This document shows positions 44,491 to 58,221 of a DNA stretch of 64,000 nucleotides, in pieces. The notes under the pieces are model-generated. The model was not told where the DNA came from and ran no database searches. It saw only the letters and a list, made by a program, of their open reading frames with translations. The position numbers and the translations under genes are program-made. The DNA is taken from assembly GCA_012295275.1 (NCBI GenBank), contig CM022677.1:23278253-23342252 (forward strand). Direction: 5' to 3'. The DNA comes from Chrysomallon squamiferum (Eukaryota > Mollusca > Gastropoda > Neomphalida > Peltospiridae). The stretch's first letter is position 1. The number at the start of each line of letters is the position of its first letter.

Positions 44491-45609
44491 TTTTTATGCC
44501 ATTTCAGATGTTCTTAATTCACATACTTAATTAGAAAGATAGAAACATAATTCAATTTGTGATTGTTTACAGATGTAAATTTACTTCTATGAATATATTT
44601 TGAATGTTGTCACAGTTATGAATATTTATAATAATATGTATGATGTCTTCTGTTTTATAAATTTTTACATTTTATGGAGATATTATATACCTAATTATAA
44701 TATATTTGACATTGCATATTTTCTGACAGAAAGTTAATGTGTTTGTGACGGATAAGGTATTTATTTATTTATTTTGTAAGTTTATCTTGTTGATATCTTC
44801 CAAATTATCATATTATACTTTCTATACATTAATATACATTTTATTACTTACTTTTGGTGTTTGATAGTTGTTATTTAAAAATATATGATTTATTATTTAA
44901 TATTTGATATTTTAAACATAATTATTGCTGCCGCTGCTTCTAACTGAATTTTAATGACAATTAAATATATATATATATATATATAATTTTTATTTATTAT
45001 TCATGTTGCATGTTATTTAAAATGCTTATTAAAGACATTGATTCCTATTTCTCTTTTATTTTCTATTTAGTTATGTTACAAAAATAAAATATAATTAATC
45101 ATTTATCCCTTTTCTTCTATTCAGAAATGAATGCGTTTTTTATACGCGTATATTTACGTGATGAAATACACTTAATTATATGCTAACGATCGATCTGGAA
45201 CTGTGAATCTTTTGGTCGATAGCATTTGAAAGGCACTCGCGCGCGCGCGCACGCTCGCACACACAAACACTGGCACAATACAACATAACATATAGTTACT
45301 AAAATTAGGGCATGCAGGTTGAAAAATCTTAGACGGTTGGTTAGCATTTTCTTTGTTGCTTAACCACATAAATTTAAAATCAAAACAGAAATCGAAAGAG
45401 CAACATAAAAAGAAATTAAACAAAACAAAACGAACAAATAAATAAACAACAACAGCTAACGAACGTAGAGGTACGAAATGCAACTATTTCTGACATTTTT
45501 GCAGACAGATGTCTTTCTCTTCTGTCCAGTCAAACGCATTGTTTGCTGATATATTGCAACTTGCTCTGAATGCGAGACTACGGAAGCCCATTTCCGCCAT
45601 TAGTAAAAC

Positions 45610-45760
45610 AAGTGTTTATTACGTTATTAAGAGATAATATTTTACAGCGTGTTATTATAACTAGACAATTTTTGCGTTACTGCGAGATATTGCATTATTA
45701 AGAGATAACCACTGCGTTATTTTTGAGAAAACATTGCATTATTACGAGATAACGTTTTAG
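45610..45760. repeat. Degenerate GCGTTATTACGAGATA repeats, unit 1
   Basis: Seven or so diverged copies of a 16-20-base word (TTATTAAGAGATAA, TTACTGCGAGATA, TTATTACGAGATAA). The same array is kept at about 55565-55705 in unit 2, near the end of each duplication unit. Confidence 0.8.
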
Positions 45761-47156
45761 GCTTAATTGCTACATGTTTTACGGACATGACGATTGTTGC
45801 TTATGGATATGGATTTCCACATAATGAAAAATCTGAAATCAATAAATGTTTAGCTATGCATCTATAGACTAATTTTTATTTTCCTTTACTTTTTCTCTTG
45901 TGATTTGTTGTGAGAATTTTCTTGACACTTTTTCACATTCATTTGATTGTAATTTATTTATTTATTTATTTTGTTTGTTCATTCCCTTTAGTTCTTTTTT
46001 TTTCTTTATATAAATTCTTTATTTTTTTCTTTATTAATCTATTTTAATGCTTTTATGATGTGTATACAGCTTCTCTGACTATAACTAATTGAAATACCAA
46101 AATGATAATAATAATAATGGCATACCCATAAATGATAATATTCAAGTGATATCTAAAATTAAATGTGTACTTGTTGAGTAAATTTCATCTTGAAATCGTT
46201 TTATAACAGAGATCCAATAACTCTAGATATATCATAATAATCATCTGAGTCTATTGGGTAACTGCTCTTAAATTTTTTGTTTTCCTCTTCTTGATGCCAT
46301 TCATTTCTACGCAACAATAAACACATTATAAACAGTTTCTGCTAAATTCAGCTAAAGAAGTTATGAAGTACAGAAAACAAGTGGCCAGGTATGATGATGC
46401 TTTAATGGAATGGACAATGGAAGAGCTCAGAGCTACTGTAAACAATCTGAAGATGTGAAAGACATCTTTGATACGATTTAGAATATCTGCAGCTGAGCAT
46501 GATGGAACTGATGGCTCTAATTAATTAACTGCTATAATGGGTGAAATTTGCAAGAATCTGTTTTATAATAAATACCTGTCAGATAAAGATGTGTTTATAA
46601 TATTTTAAAATGTTATTTAGGTGTTTTTCACAATTATAATAACTGTTCCAAAATGTACTAGTCTTAACATAACAGCGACATCTAACAGTTTCAATAGTAA
46701 TCAACATTATTTTAGATGAAACGTTTCACTGATGATATACTTGTCATAACTAAATTGGAGAAAAAAAACAAAGAATGTGCTTCACGTTCATCCCAATGAG
46801 AAACCTTGAACTTCGCAACAACATTGACCATGTGATGTAGTTAAAAAAACAACAACAAAAAAAACAACAAAAAAATAAATATTAACATAAAATAAAATAA
46901 AATAAAATAAATAGTAACTAAATAAGTAAATAAATAATAAAAAATGCAATGAAGATAACAGAAAATAAACTTAATTTAAAAATAATCCTTTATTTAAACA
47001 GTTCATGAAAATAATGAAAGACCGTTGATAAAGCAGCTCTAGTATCGTTTTCAACGGGAAGTAAGCAAACGGAATGTCAGAAGCGTTTAACCTGACAAAC
47101 GGCCTTAGATAAATAAATGAAAGATAAACCAACAGTTACTGGCTAAGCTTCGAAAA

Positions 47157-47289
<133 letters not shown>

Positions 47290-47619
47290 GTTTCAAATTG
47301 ATTAAATTCGGGGAAGTTTAATAGTGGCGGATAGGTTTGGGTACGAATTACTGTTAGACATCAAATTATTTGCTCTTGATTTTGTTTGTTTTCTTGAAAC
47401 TAGGAAGTACAAAATCTTTTTAAGTTAATGACATCTCTTCATAAGGTAATACTAAAAATTAATATATTTATTGTGTAACACGGTTAAGAAGTCATAGCCA
47501 ATATTGTGTTAAGAAGACGATCGATTTCGAACAATAACTGAGGTTATTGAAGTTATTTTATAAATTTATTTATCTAGTTTAAAATAAATGTTTTCAGTTT
47601 ATATTTGCACTTTGGGTGA

Positions 47620-47695
47620 TAGAGAGACAGAAACAAGTATCTAATTACTGGGTTTATACATGATGTCGCGATTTTAATTTATAAGGTAAGTTGCT
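47620..47695 (+). other. Possible 5' non-coding exon of nSTAND-ANK copy 2
   Basis: Same strong donor (ATAAG|gtaagt) and upstream sequence as unit 1. The start is unknown. Confidence 0.4.
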
Positions 47696-47863
47696 GAAAG
47701 TAAGTGTTATCGCCGGACGACACAACAAAATGGGTTACGTTGTCGTTTCTCAGTTTTAGGAAATAATTTTATTGTTATTTTAATATTAATTTTTCTTCAG
47801 TTTATTTTTTAAAATAGTTTTTATATTTAAAACTTATGAATTATAATTTGATTTCGCTTCCAG

Positions 47864-48021
47864 ATTTCCTCCCACCCACAAACTATTGTTTTGACATATT
47901 AACGAAACTAGGAAGTGTATTGGAATTCATCAAAGACTTCAAAAGATGACCGACATGCAAAAGATTACTGGACCGATGAATGCTCTCACTTTAGGTTCAC
48001 CAATTCCTTCTCCACTGTCTG
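47864..48021 (+). CDS. nSTAND-ANK copy 2, exon with start codon
   Basis: ATG at 47946, donor G|gtatgt. It differs from copy 1 by three replacements (R to G, N to I, T to S) and no silent change that I could see. Confidence 0.8.
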
Positions 48022-48347
48022 GTATGTTTATTTGGGTTTTAGTTTGCTGAACTAGGAGATTTATTTATTTATTTACTTATTTATTTTCAAATAGTTCTAA
48101 ATTTGAAATAACTATATAGGCCTACAAATGAAGGCTAATGAAAAAAGGTAATGAATAATTTTTTTTTAGTAAAAAACAACAGTGAAATAAATATGTAAAA
48201 ATCTACAACCGTCAATGTATATTCCTAATTCCAAAAATCTGAAAACTTTTTGATCCCACAAATATTAGTAAGAGATCCTCATCATATTTCGCACTTTGGA
48301 CACTTCTTGACAGTTCTTCTAGTTGTGGAACAATATTTCTTGTAAAG

Positions 48348-48378
<31 letters not shown>

Positions 48379-51300
48379 AAAAATTAACCATGGTAATTAA
48401 ACACAATCACAGCTTGCAATTAACATATATATATATAGCTTAACAAAATAATAAATATCATTTAGCAAAATAATATATTATACTTTAACAAATAATATTT
48501 TAATCATTAAGTAAAATATCAACATATTTTAAAAATAGATTTTATAATGTAGATAATAAGATGTAGTCTTTTCCTATAATTATTATTATTTTTTAATTAT
48601 CATTATTATTGTGATTGTAATATTATTTATCTTACTTATAATATTATTACTGGAGCTGTTGATAAACAGTTACTAAAAATTGAAATAACATAATATATGA
48701 ATTGACGAAATTTCGGAATGTTACAAAAACAACACTGCAAATTGCAATAATGATTTAAAATATTTATTAAAATTATAATTCTTGTTTCAGTTCGGTCAGG
48801 CATTGCATCACCTGTGACTGTTGCTGGAGTAGAAGACACTGTGGCTTCACGTGAGAAAAGTAAGTTGAAGTTATAAATACACAGTGTAGTTTTTATCAAT
48901 AGATGTGTGCAAATCTAAGAAAACGTCACTTGTGTCAATATACATGTGTCTGTAGTGCTCTGTGTTTTAGTATATGTCAGAAAATAAGTTTGTGTTCTTT
49001 TGTGTTAGGGTTAATGTGAATGTTTGCTGTTTGGCTCTGTGTTAATGTTGATGTGTTTGTGAGTTAGGCTTGCTGTATTTGTGGGTATGTGCATGTGTAT
49101 TTTCAGATATGTGTGATTTTGTGTCTGATCTCTGTGCTTACTATATGTGTAAGTGTTTCTGTCTACCTCTGTGATGTATGTGTGTGTGCAAATTAATTTC
49201 ATCTGTAGGTACATAATTAATTTATAAAAAGAAAAGAAAAAAAAAAGAACAAAAAGAAACCAAAAAACCAATACAATCCCTGCACAAAAAAACAACAACA
49301 AGGAGGTAATATCTTAGTACGAGTCATAACTTTCAAAACAAACCATGGCTTCTGTTACTTCTACACGTGACAAAAATAAGATAGTTATAGATGGCTACAT
49401 TTATGTGAAGCAGAAGGATCTCGAACGAGATGTGGTGTCGTACGAGTGTCAAATATGTAGATGAGGAAAGGTTAATAGTGGACAGTGTAAGGTTAAGGTC
49501 AATGGAGAAGCAGTGGGCAGACTGAATGAACCTACTCATGCGCCAGTTGTCGGCAGATCTCAAGCAATACAAGCTTGGGCAACTATGAAACGCCCCGCAT
49601 TGGATACCATGGAAACACCACAGCAGATCCTTGCCACTGGCTTGCAGCAAATCACAATTAATAACTCCATTCAGAACCATGAGAAGGGCAAACAACACCT
49701 CAACCGTGACACAGTTCTCGTCCATTTCTAAACGGGAGCAATCATGTTCCCAGATGTTAATGTTCACGGATGCCTCTATCATCTAGCCCACTATGTCTGT
49801 CGTCGGATGCAGACTTCAGGATTACAGCAGCGCTATCATAACGCTAATCATGGATTATTTCCAGGTTTCGTTCATTGGGCGTCCAGGTCATCGAACAGGC
49901 GAGGTCCCACATTTCCACACTCCCTGTGGAACTGTTATGATCGTGTTGAAGCTGGTCTACCTCGAACCAATAACAACATTGATGGGTGGCATCAACGCGT
50001 GGCTGCTTGTGTCAGCTGTTATCATCCAAACATCTGAATATTTCTGGACATTTTGAAGAAGGAACACTCACCTAACAGAATGACTAGATCCTAGCAGGAG
50101 AAGGTCCACCCTCTCAGCGACAGGTATACAGAGATATCGGGCAACGCCTACAAACACTAGTCAGGGACTACCAGAACAGACCCCGTCTCAATTTCCTGCG
50201 TGGTGTGGCACACAATCTCTAAATGTAAATTTATTATAAACTCATTCAACAGAATTTGCATTTCATTGTTTCATTTACGTTTTCATAATAAAAGATATAA
50301 TAAACGGGGTAAACATCGGAGAGGGAATTGCCCTGCAACTGGTTTTTTTTAAACCTTTCACTTACACCACTACAGACATATGTGGTTTTGTATCTCTGTT
50401 TCTCTGCATTGTGTTTATGTAACTTTCTTATTTATGATATTAATTTTTTTTATTTGTTAAATTGTAGGTCATCTCAACAATAGGATTACTGAAGCCCACA
50501 GTCTGTTTGTGGAAACAAAAGCTTTCAGACATGCTAGAGATGCTCTGGCTGATGTTCAACACTTGATTCTTCTAGATGCGCCAGGCTGTGGCAAAACAAC
50601 CATCTCCCTGATGCTGATGAGAAAATACATTAAAAAAAAATATCGTTATTATTTTATTGATTCCAACGATGATTTTAATGTTATACATGACATTAATACT
50701 CGTGATAAAAATGTGTTGATTTTTGATGACTTTTTTGGAAAAAGTGGTTTAAAAGATTTTGTAAAATTGTCCAAAACTCTACAAGATTTGGACAGTATTA
50801 GTAGTAAACTGAATAATTTGAAACATGATGAGGATTCGCAGCATGATTTAAAAGTGATTTTCACTTCAAGAAACTACATTTTCGCAATGGCAAAACCACA
50901 GCTTGGACAGTACAAACGTACAATTATGAAAAATTCAAACGTAATTAACTTGTCTGAGTATCCACTTACAGAGACGGAAAGAAAACAAATGTTATTAAAG
51001 CACTGCCAGTCTGTAAATATTGAAATGAGTGAAGAAAAATTAGGAGACATTGTAAAGAAAACAGAAAACACGATAGGCTTTCCCTACAGTTGTAAAATGT
51101 TTTCAAAAGTAAACGTTTTCCAGAAAATGCCTGAGTCATATTTTTCAACGCCATTCATCTATCTTAAAGATCATTTGGCAGAGATTTTATTGAAAGGGAC
51201 AGTGCCTGGTCAAGCGTCTGCTTTGGTATTAATGTTTCTACTGGAAGGAAAACTCATGATCAGAGATCTTGATCCCCGGACACGAAAGGAACCAAAAGTT

Positions 51301-54156
51301 GAAGAATATATGAACTGTTTATATGCTGATATGACTAAGGAGCCACATGAAATAACTCAAGGTGCCAGGTCTTTGGAAGGTTCATTTTTAGAAAGAGACA
51401 ACCAGACGTATGTGTTTACTCATCCAGCAGTCTATGATGCTATAGCTTCTATCATGGGTGAAAGAGATCCCAATTTGATCCTTAAACATTGTCAGATGTC
51501 ATTCATCCTAGAATATGTTCATCTAGAGACGAACAAGTCAGGGATGAACAAAACAGATGATTATGAGTGTTCAGTTACCATACCCGAAGTACATACAGCA
51601 ATGATGGTAAAACGTTTTGCTGATGAAATAAAGGAACGTAATTTCAGAGAGACTTTACCACATGAGGTCTTCGAGGAAGAAACATTTGTTGATGATGTCA
51701 TTGAAGAATTGGAAAGTGATGACAGTTTGCCTGATATATTTCACAAGTGTGACAGAACACATGGACACTGTTTTTTATTTTGGGCCACACTTTACTCGAC
51801 ACCACAAATTGTGAAAACATCACAAGAAACTAATTTTGTTAAACATTTTTTGGTGCAGAAAGCCTGTGAACGTTCTGAGTTTAATAACAGCGAACTGCTG
51901 GCTGGATTTCTTGGCTGTGCCTTAAGTGGGAACATGAAATCATTTGAAAGAATCATTGAAAATAAGAATAAATCTTCTAACTTAGAGAACGATAATGTGG
52001 CATCAGCAACAGTGGAAGAAATAATAAAAGGAAATTTGTTAAGATCACTTTCAGAGGAAAATGAACAAAATTCACAGTTTGCATTCTTTGGCAACCAGAG
52101 AGATGGCCTACTTCATGTTGCCTGCATTCATGGTTATGCAGACATTGTAAAAGAGTTTCTGAAATTAGGGTGTATTGTGAACGGTCGGGGAGAGCTTGGC
52201 CGAACACCCTTAATGTACGCCAGCAGATATGGACATGAGGATGTTGTAAACATTTTACTAGACTTCCATGCTGATATTAACCTTACAGATGACGAAGGAG
52301 CAAGTGCACTTCACCTTGCTGCGCGTGGTGGTCACATCAGTGTGATGAAAATGTTCACTGATCATGGAGTTGATATCAATGAGAGAGGAGAGCACCAGAG
52401 AACACCACTGTTGTATGCCTGCAGATATGGATACTATGAGTTTGTAAAGTTTTGTCTTGACAATGGAGGTGACCTCAGCTTGAAATGCGATTATGATTCT
52501 TGTTTACATCTGGCTTGTATTTCTGGTAGACTTGATACAGTGAAACTTCTGGTGGAGAAGGGAATGGATGTTAATGAACGAGGAACGTTTTCTCGTAGCC
52601 CTGTTATGTATGCAATCCGACATGGAAATATTGAAATTGTTGAGTATTTGAAAGAACATGGAGCAGATTTAAATATTGCTGACGACAGAGGGGAAACTGC
52701 ATTTTCTCTTGCAGTAGTTAGTGGAAACGTTGAACTGGCAAAACAGTTCCTTCCATTTGTTGAAGATCTAGTGAATGTATGTGACAAGGAAGGGACTACT
52801 CCTTTTGAAAAAGCCAGTGCATTGGGTCACACTGACATGATAAAATATTTCATGGACAACAACAGGGAAGTCCTTCCTTTATCTCGTTGGCTTATTTCTG
52901 CATCTTACAAGGGTAGAATGGATATCATCAAACTGTTGGTAAAACAGTGTGATATCAATGAAAAAGGTCACAAAGGACGGACTGCTTTAATCACTGCTTG
53001 TCTTGGAGGGCAGGCAGAAACTGCAGAGTTCCTCATTTCACATGGAGCAGAGGTCAATCTTTGTGATGAATGTGACAATAATTGTTGGAACTATGCATGC
53101 AATAGCGGTTCAGTAGATTTAGTCAAAATGCTGCTCAAAAAAGGATTTACACTGAAAACAAGAAGTCAAAATGAAATTACTGCTTTAATGTGTGCGTGCA
53201 GAAAAAATTCTTGTGAGCTTTTTGAGTTCCTTCTTGAAGCTGATAAAAAAAGTGTTGAAACATTGGATAAACATGGTTTAAACTGTCTTCATCACTGCTG
53301 CTTTTCAAAAAGTGATTGTCCAGTGTTATTAGAAAAACTGATTGCTCTTGGGTTAGATGTTAACAGCAGAGATGACAGTTTGAAGACTCCGGCTATGTAC
53401 GCTTGTAGAAATGGTCTGACAAAAATTCTTAAATGTCTTATTAAGCATAATGCCAACTTAAAACTAAAAGACAAGAAAGATCAGAACTGTCTACATTTTG
53501 CTTGCTGGACTAAGAGAACAGATATTGTACAAATTTTGATTGATCATGGGCTGAACATTAACTGCATAGACAACAATAAAACTACTCCTTTAATGGTTGC
53601 TTCATATAAAGGTAATCCAGCAGTGGCTGAGTTTCTTCTGGAGCAGGGGGCTGATGTCAACAAACAAAATAGCTTTGCTCGAAACTGTGTACACGAAGCT
53701 GCAAAAGGAAGACAGATACCAGTACTTGAAGTCTTCATCAAACATGGTGTTGACATGTACATAGAGGGCAGATATGGAAGGACACCATTCTTGTGTGCAT
53801 GTCAGCAGGGAAACACAGATGTTGTAGAGTTTTTTAAAAAACAGGATGTTAGAATATTGGACAGAGATAGCAATGGAGCCAATGGCCTTCACCTTTGCTG
53901 CATGGGAAAGAAAGATAATTCTTCTGTAGCTAGAAAACTGATACACTATGGAATAAATGTCAATGATAGGGACAATAATGGAATGAGTCCAATTATGTAT
54001 GCTTGTTTACATGGTAATGAAGTACTTTTTAATTTTTTATATTCAAAAGGAGCTAGCATTCATTTTCAGGATAAACGCAGAAGAACATGTTTGGAGTTAG
54101 CTAGAAGTGGAGGGAACTCACGGATAGAAGCTAAGATTAGAGAATATCTAAACTGA
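47946..54156 (+). CDS. nSTAND3-like NTPase with ankyrin repeats, copy 2 (3 coding exons, 1277 residues)
   Basis: Exons 47946-48021, 48791-48859 and 50468-54156, of lengths identical to copy 1 (76, 69 and 3689 nt), join in phase 1 and stay open to TGA. The Walker A lysine and Walker B DD are unchanged, as is the number of ankyrin repeats. Against copy 1, I count by eye about 50 amino-acid differences in the last exon and about 19 silent ones. The replacements are densest in the ankyrin half, and several codons carry two or three changes (for example E-N-E to S-H-G at 53038-53046). Both genes therefore look functional but diverging in the presumed ligand-binding surface. Role and regulation are as inferred for copy 1. 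Confidence 0.9.
48791..48859 (+). CDS. nSTAND-ANK copy 2, coding exon 2
   Basis: 69 nt, phase 1-1, with one silent difference from copy 1. Confidence 0.85.
49305..50332 (+). mobile_element. Decayed FLYWCH/MULE-type transposon, unit 2
   Basis: Unit 2 counterpart of the element at 38619-40192. The left terminal repeat is deleted and the right one is reduced to about 20 bases (ending GGGAATTGCC at 50332). More of the transposase is kept than in unit 1. Confidence 0.6.
49345..50090 (+). pseudogene. FLYWCH/MULE-type transposase pseudogene, unit 2
   Basis: From ATG 49345, FLYWCH-like KIVIDGYIYVKQKDLER then YECQICR, with TGA at 49462-49464. After this stop the frame continues in the same finger with NEPTHAPVV (the HxH-type end) and LATGLQQI. 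After a frame change, MFPDVNVHGCLYHLAHYVCR (49744 on) matches the FP...GC.FH motif of MULE-type DDE transposases. The block then ends in PRTNNNIDGWHQRVAACVS. Several frame breaks make it non-functional. Confidence 0.65.
50468..54156 (+). CDS. nSTAND-ANK copy 2, long exon 3
   Basis: 3,689 nt with no indels against copy 1. The first codon across the junction is Ser rather than Arg. Confidence 0.96.
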
Positions 54157-54476
54157 CTGGTGTGTAGAGGTTTCTTCTCGTACATGTTGTTGTTCGTAAC
54201 AGCTAATATTCAAGCTGCTTGCAAAATACATACAGAAAAATCAAAAAAGAAGATAAAAATATCCACATATACACACATACATATTTATACATAAAATACA
54301 CTGTGTAATAAGCATGTAAAATAACAGAATATGCAGTGATTAACTGTTTACTCTCTGCAGATACCAGCTTTATTCAGCACAGGTTAGAATGGAAAATGCA
54401 GAGAGGCTCTGCAAATATTCTGATACTGATTAGTCATTGATATTGGTACATTTCTTTATTTGTATATGTATGTATG

Positions 54477-54510
<34 letters not shown>

Positions 54511-55779
54511 GTTTTTATGCCATTTCAGATGTTCTTAATTCACATACTTAATTAGAAAGATAGAAACATAATTCAGTTTGTGATTGTTTACAGATGTAAA
54601 TTTACTTCTATGAATATATTTTGAATATTGTCACTGTTATGAATATTTACAATAATATGTATGATGTCTTCTGTTTTATAAATTTTTACATTTTATGGAG
54701 ATATTATATACCTAATTATAATTTATATTTGACATTGCATATTTTCTGACAGAAAGTTAATGTGTTTGTGACGGATAAGGTATTTATTTAGAAACTATGT
54801 GAGATAGTATATACCAAATTATTGTTTGATAGTTGTTATTTAAAAATATATGGTTTATTATTTAATATTTGATATTTTTATCATAATTATTGCTGCTGCT
54901 GCTCCTAACTGAATTTTAATGACAATTAAATATATATATTTAAATTAATTTTACTGGAGATGTTTCTAATTTATATTATTTTTATTTATTATTCATGCTG
55001 CATCTTATTTAAAATGCTTATTAAAGACATTAATTCCCTATTTTTCTTTTCTTTTCTATTTAGTTATGTTATAAAAATAAAATATAATTAATCATTTATC
55101 CATTTTCTTCTATTCAGAAATGAATGCGTTTTTTATACACCTGTGTTTATATGTTGAACTATACATAATTACGTGCTAACGACCGATCTCGAACTGTGAA
55201 TCTTTTGGTCGATAGCATTTGAAAGGCACTCGCGCACGCTCTCACACAGTTCAACATAACATACAGTTACTAAAAGGAGGTTGCAAATCTTAGACCCTTT
55301 TCTTTGTTGCTTAACCACATAAATTTAAAATCAAGACAGAAATCGAAAGAACAATAACATAAAAAGATATTAAACAAAACAAAACGAACAAATAAATAAT
55401 AACAGCTAATGAACGTAGATGTACGAAATGCAACTATTTCTGCGTTTTTTGCAGACAGATGTCTTTCTAATCTGTCCAGTCGGACGCATTGTTTGCTGAT
55501 ATATTGCAACTTGCTCTGAACACGAGGCAACGGAAGCACATTTCTGCCATTAGTAAAACAAGTGTTTATTACGTTATTAAGAGATAATATTTTACAGCGT
55601 GTTAATATAACTAGACAATTATTGCGTTATTGCGAGATATTGCATTATTAAGAGATAACCACTGCGTTATTTTTTAGAAAACATTGCATTATTACGAGAT
55701 CACGTTTTAGGCTTTATTACTACATGTTTGTCGGGCATGACGATTGCTGCTTATGGATATGGCTTTCCGCATAATGAAA
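54157..55779 (+). other. Downstream flank of nSTAND-ANK copy 2
   Basis: Aligns with 44020-45790. It contains TA/GT tracts at about 54464-54510, a candidate AATAAA near 55076, and the degenerate GAGATA repeats at about 55565-55705. Confidence 0.6.
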
Positions 55780-56015
55780 TATGTGGGACACCAAGATAAG
55801 GTTGAAGTAGTTCTGATACCTTTGATATAGCTTAGTACTTTACGAGAAACAGCACATACGCTGGACAATGGAAGATATTCTATGATTTTTATCGCAGTAT
55901 ATAGGCTTAACGACGTCAAACATCCTTTTGGCAGAAGTATTTCAAGGGAGTCCTGGATAACAAGGGTTGTATATATGGAGAATCGAATTATCCCGTATCA
56001 ATCCAGTAGTATTAA

Positions 56016-56018
<3 letters not shown>

Positions 56019-56072
<54 letters not shown>
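56019..56072. repeat. (GA)n microsatellite
   Basis: About 26 GA units. Confidence 0.96.
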
Positions 56073-56075
<3 letters not shown>

Positions 56076-56643
56076 CATTCAGATCAAATGTTTACATTAA
56101 TCTTATAATGAAAAATAAAAGATAAACTTAAGCAATTAATCGGTAAACAAGTTAGCTTCATGCTATCTGTAAGAATATTCTTGCATTTTGATATTTCAAT
56201 TTAAATCAGTGCTTCACAGATTGCTTCTTCTTTTTTTCTTGACTGAATCGTTGACATACATAGGCCGAAGAACAATAAAAGTACTCTAGTAAGTTATCAA
56301 TTTTGGATCGAACGAGGGCTAGGACGTTTTATGGTTTTCCATACTTCCCTCCAACTTGGAGAGCATTCATGATACCTCAAAATAGATGTTACATGTAACT
56401 TCGGAAAATTCCGAGTGCCGTCGTTTACGTAGCTATTAGTGCCCGTGACGTTACTGACCGCCATAATTATAATCTGAAAACCATCGGACAGAAAACTAAA
56501 CAGCAACATGTTTTAATTGCTGCAATTGCATTCAAACAGATATTTGTATGTCAGTAAGATATTTTGATCATCTTTTTCATAACAAATATTAATATACACA
56601 ATTATAAATAAATAAATAAATAAATAAATGAACGAATAAAATA

Positions 56644-56645
<2 letters not shown>

Positions 56646-56696
<51 letters not shown>

Positions 56697-56735
56697 GAAG
56701 AAGAAGAAGAAATAAATAAATAAATAAATAAATAA
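56646..56735. repeat. (TAA)n-(GAA)n-(TAAA)n compound repeat
   Basis: About 16 TAA units followed by GAA and TAAA units. Confidence 0.95.
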
Positions 56736-57203
56736 AAGTTAGTATTGTAAACCGAATTATCCCGTCAGTGCTCCAGAATTAAATGGATATTCTCCTAATA
56801 TTAATAATAGTTATCAAACAATCTTATTTCTGATTCCATTTGTACTCAAAAACAAGACATAAACTACAGCAAAACAGCAGAAAACTGCAAACAAAACAGA
56901 ATACAAATGACAACAACATAAAAAAAAAAAAAAAAAAAAAATAAACAACTGATGATAGGAATAATTAAAAATAAATATTCACAAAAATAGCCTAAACGTG
57001 AAACGACCTTCAAAGAATATTAAAATAAATAAAAACGAAAGCAAACAACAACAACAACCACAATAAAAAGAAATTTAAAAAAAAAATGATTCAGATCCAA
57101 TATATTACGGCCACAGACTGTATTTATGCCAAATGATTCATTTCAGAAACTGACAAAGAAAACAAAACTCAAGTTTACTTAAAATACAGATCTTCTTAAC
57201 AAC

Positions 57204-57249
57204 ATGACGATTCTACTGTGGCTTGTTTTTATTCTGGGATTTTTTATAG
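57204..57249 (+). CDS. Signal-peptide exon of the microexon gene
   Basis: ATG 57204 then ILLWLVFILGFFI, a hydrophobic core without a charged residue; donor ATAG|gtaacg, phase 1. The following exons are all compatible with this phase. Confidence 0.65.
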
Positions 57250-57433
57250 GTAACGTTGTACTATTATTACTGTTAGTTATTAGAAATATATATATAGAGG
57301 GCTTATTAATAGGATTAAAAATATATAAAATTTTGTATGAAGACAAAATTCTACTTTTTAAAGTTGCAAAATGATTGATAACATTCCAAAGGAATTTCCA
57401 ACACTGATCTGAGTGTTTTTGCAAAAGGCAAGT

Positions 57434-57472
<39 letters not shown>

Positions 57473-57601
57473 TATAATTAATATATTTTTGAATGGAAGA
57501 GAACATTTACAAATATCCCTATTCAGTATTAAAAATTGAGAGTAAACACTTTTACTGCTGTTTTCATTTTTTACATTATTATTTTTTTTCATTTTGTTGC
57601 C

Positions 57602-57653
<52 letters not shown>

Positions 57654-58186
57654 GTTCTTGCATCATCATCAAAATCTGTTTTCTTTTAGCTGAACCATTG
57701 GATTCAGGATCAGGTAAAAACACATACATAAAATAAAAATATTGTTTTGATTTTTCTATCATTATGAGTGATGACACTGCATAATACCTGTACAGGGTAA
57801 TGGCTATCTTAATGCTTATGAACTGCTTTTGTTTTGAATGTTTATTGTTAGCAAAGAAAAGTATTTACAATTATAATTACTGAGGATAGCTGTTTATGTA
57901 TTGTAAATTAAAATCATTTTTTAAAAATGAAAAAAAAAAAAGAAGAAAAAAGAAGAAACAAAAATTAGAATTACCATGAAAATATACTCTCAGGTGGAAG
58001 AAAACAAAATGATAGTTACTGTATTGTATATATAACTGTCACTTTCACAGAAAAATCTTAATATTTTATTTATCTTCCTGACCAGTACTGTTACTGTGAT
58101 AGTTGGCAGAATAAATTTGACATTATTTTATTGTCTTGCAGATTATGACAGTAATGACAATGAAAGAGGTAGGTTCACACTGTACA

Positions 58187-58221
<35 letters not shown>

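Larger units (their letters stand above)
34441..45828 (+). repeat. Tandem segmental duplication, unit 1 (about 11.4 kb)
   Basis: Unit 1 begins AAATCTGAAATCAATAAAT; the same words recur at 45829. Its end (GACGATTGTTGCTTATGGAT at about 45788) recurs at about 55739. Promoter side, introns, exons and downstream sequence all align with unit 2, interrupted by indels. The boundaries show no obvious flanking homology. Confidence 0.95.
44020..45828 (+). other. Downstream flank of nSTAND-ANK copy 1
   Basis: 3' UTR and flank. It contains (GT)n at 44449-44488 and a candidate polyadenylation signal AATAAA at about 45083 that is preserved in unit 2. At 45610-45760 there is a degenerate repeat of a GCGTTATTACGAGATA-like word. 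Confidence 0.6.
55780..57203. other. Intergenic segment between the duplication and the microexon gene
   Basis: Holds (GA)n at 56019-56072, a more complex stretch at about 56290-56520 with an unrecognised 70-codon minus-strand frame (56297-56509), (TAA)n/(GAA)n/(TAAA)n at 56646-56735, and poly-A at about 56920-56941. A possible acceptor (catttcag at 57146) upstream of the ATG at 57204 could mark a 5' non-coding exon. Confidence 0.6.
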
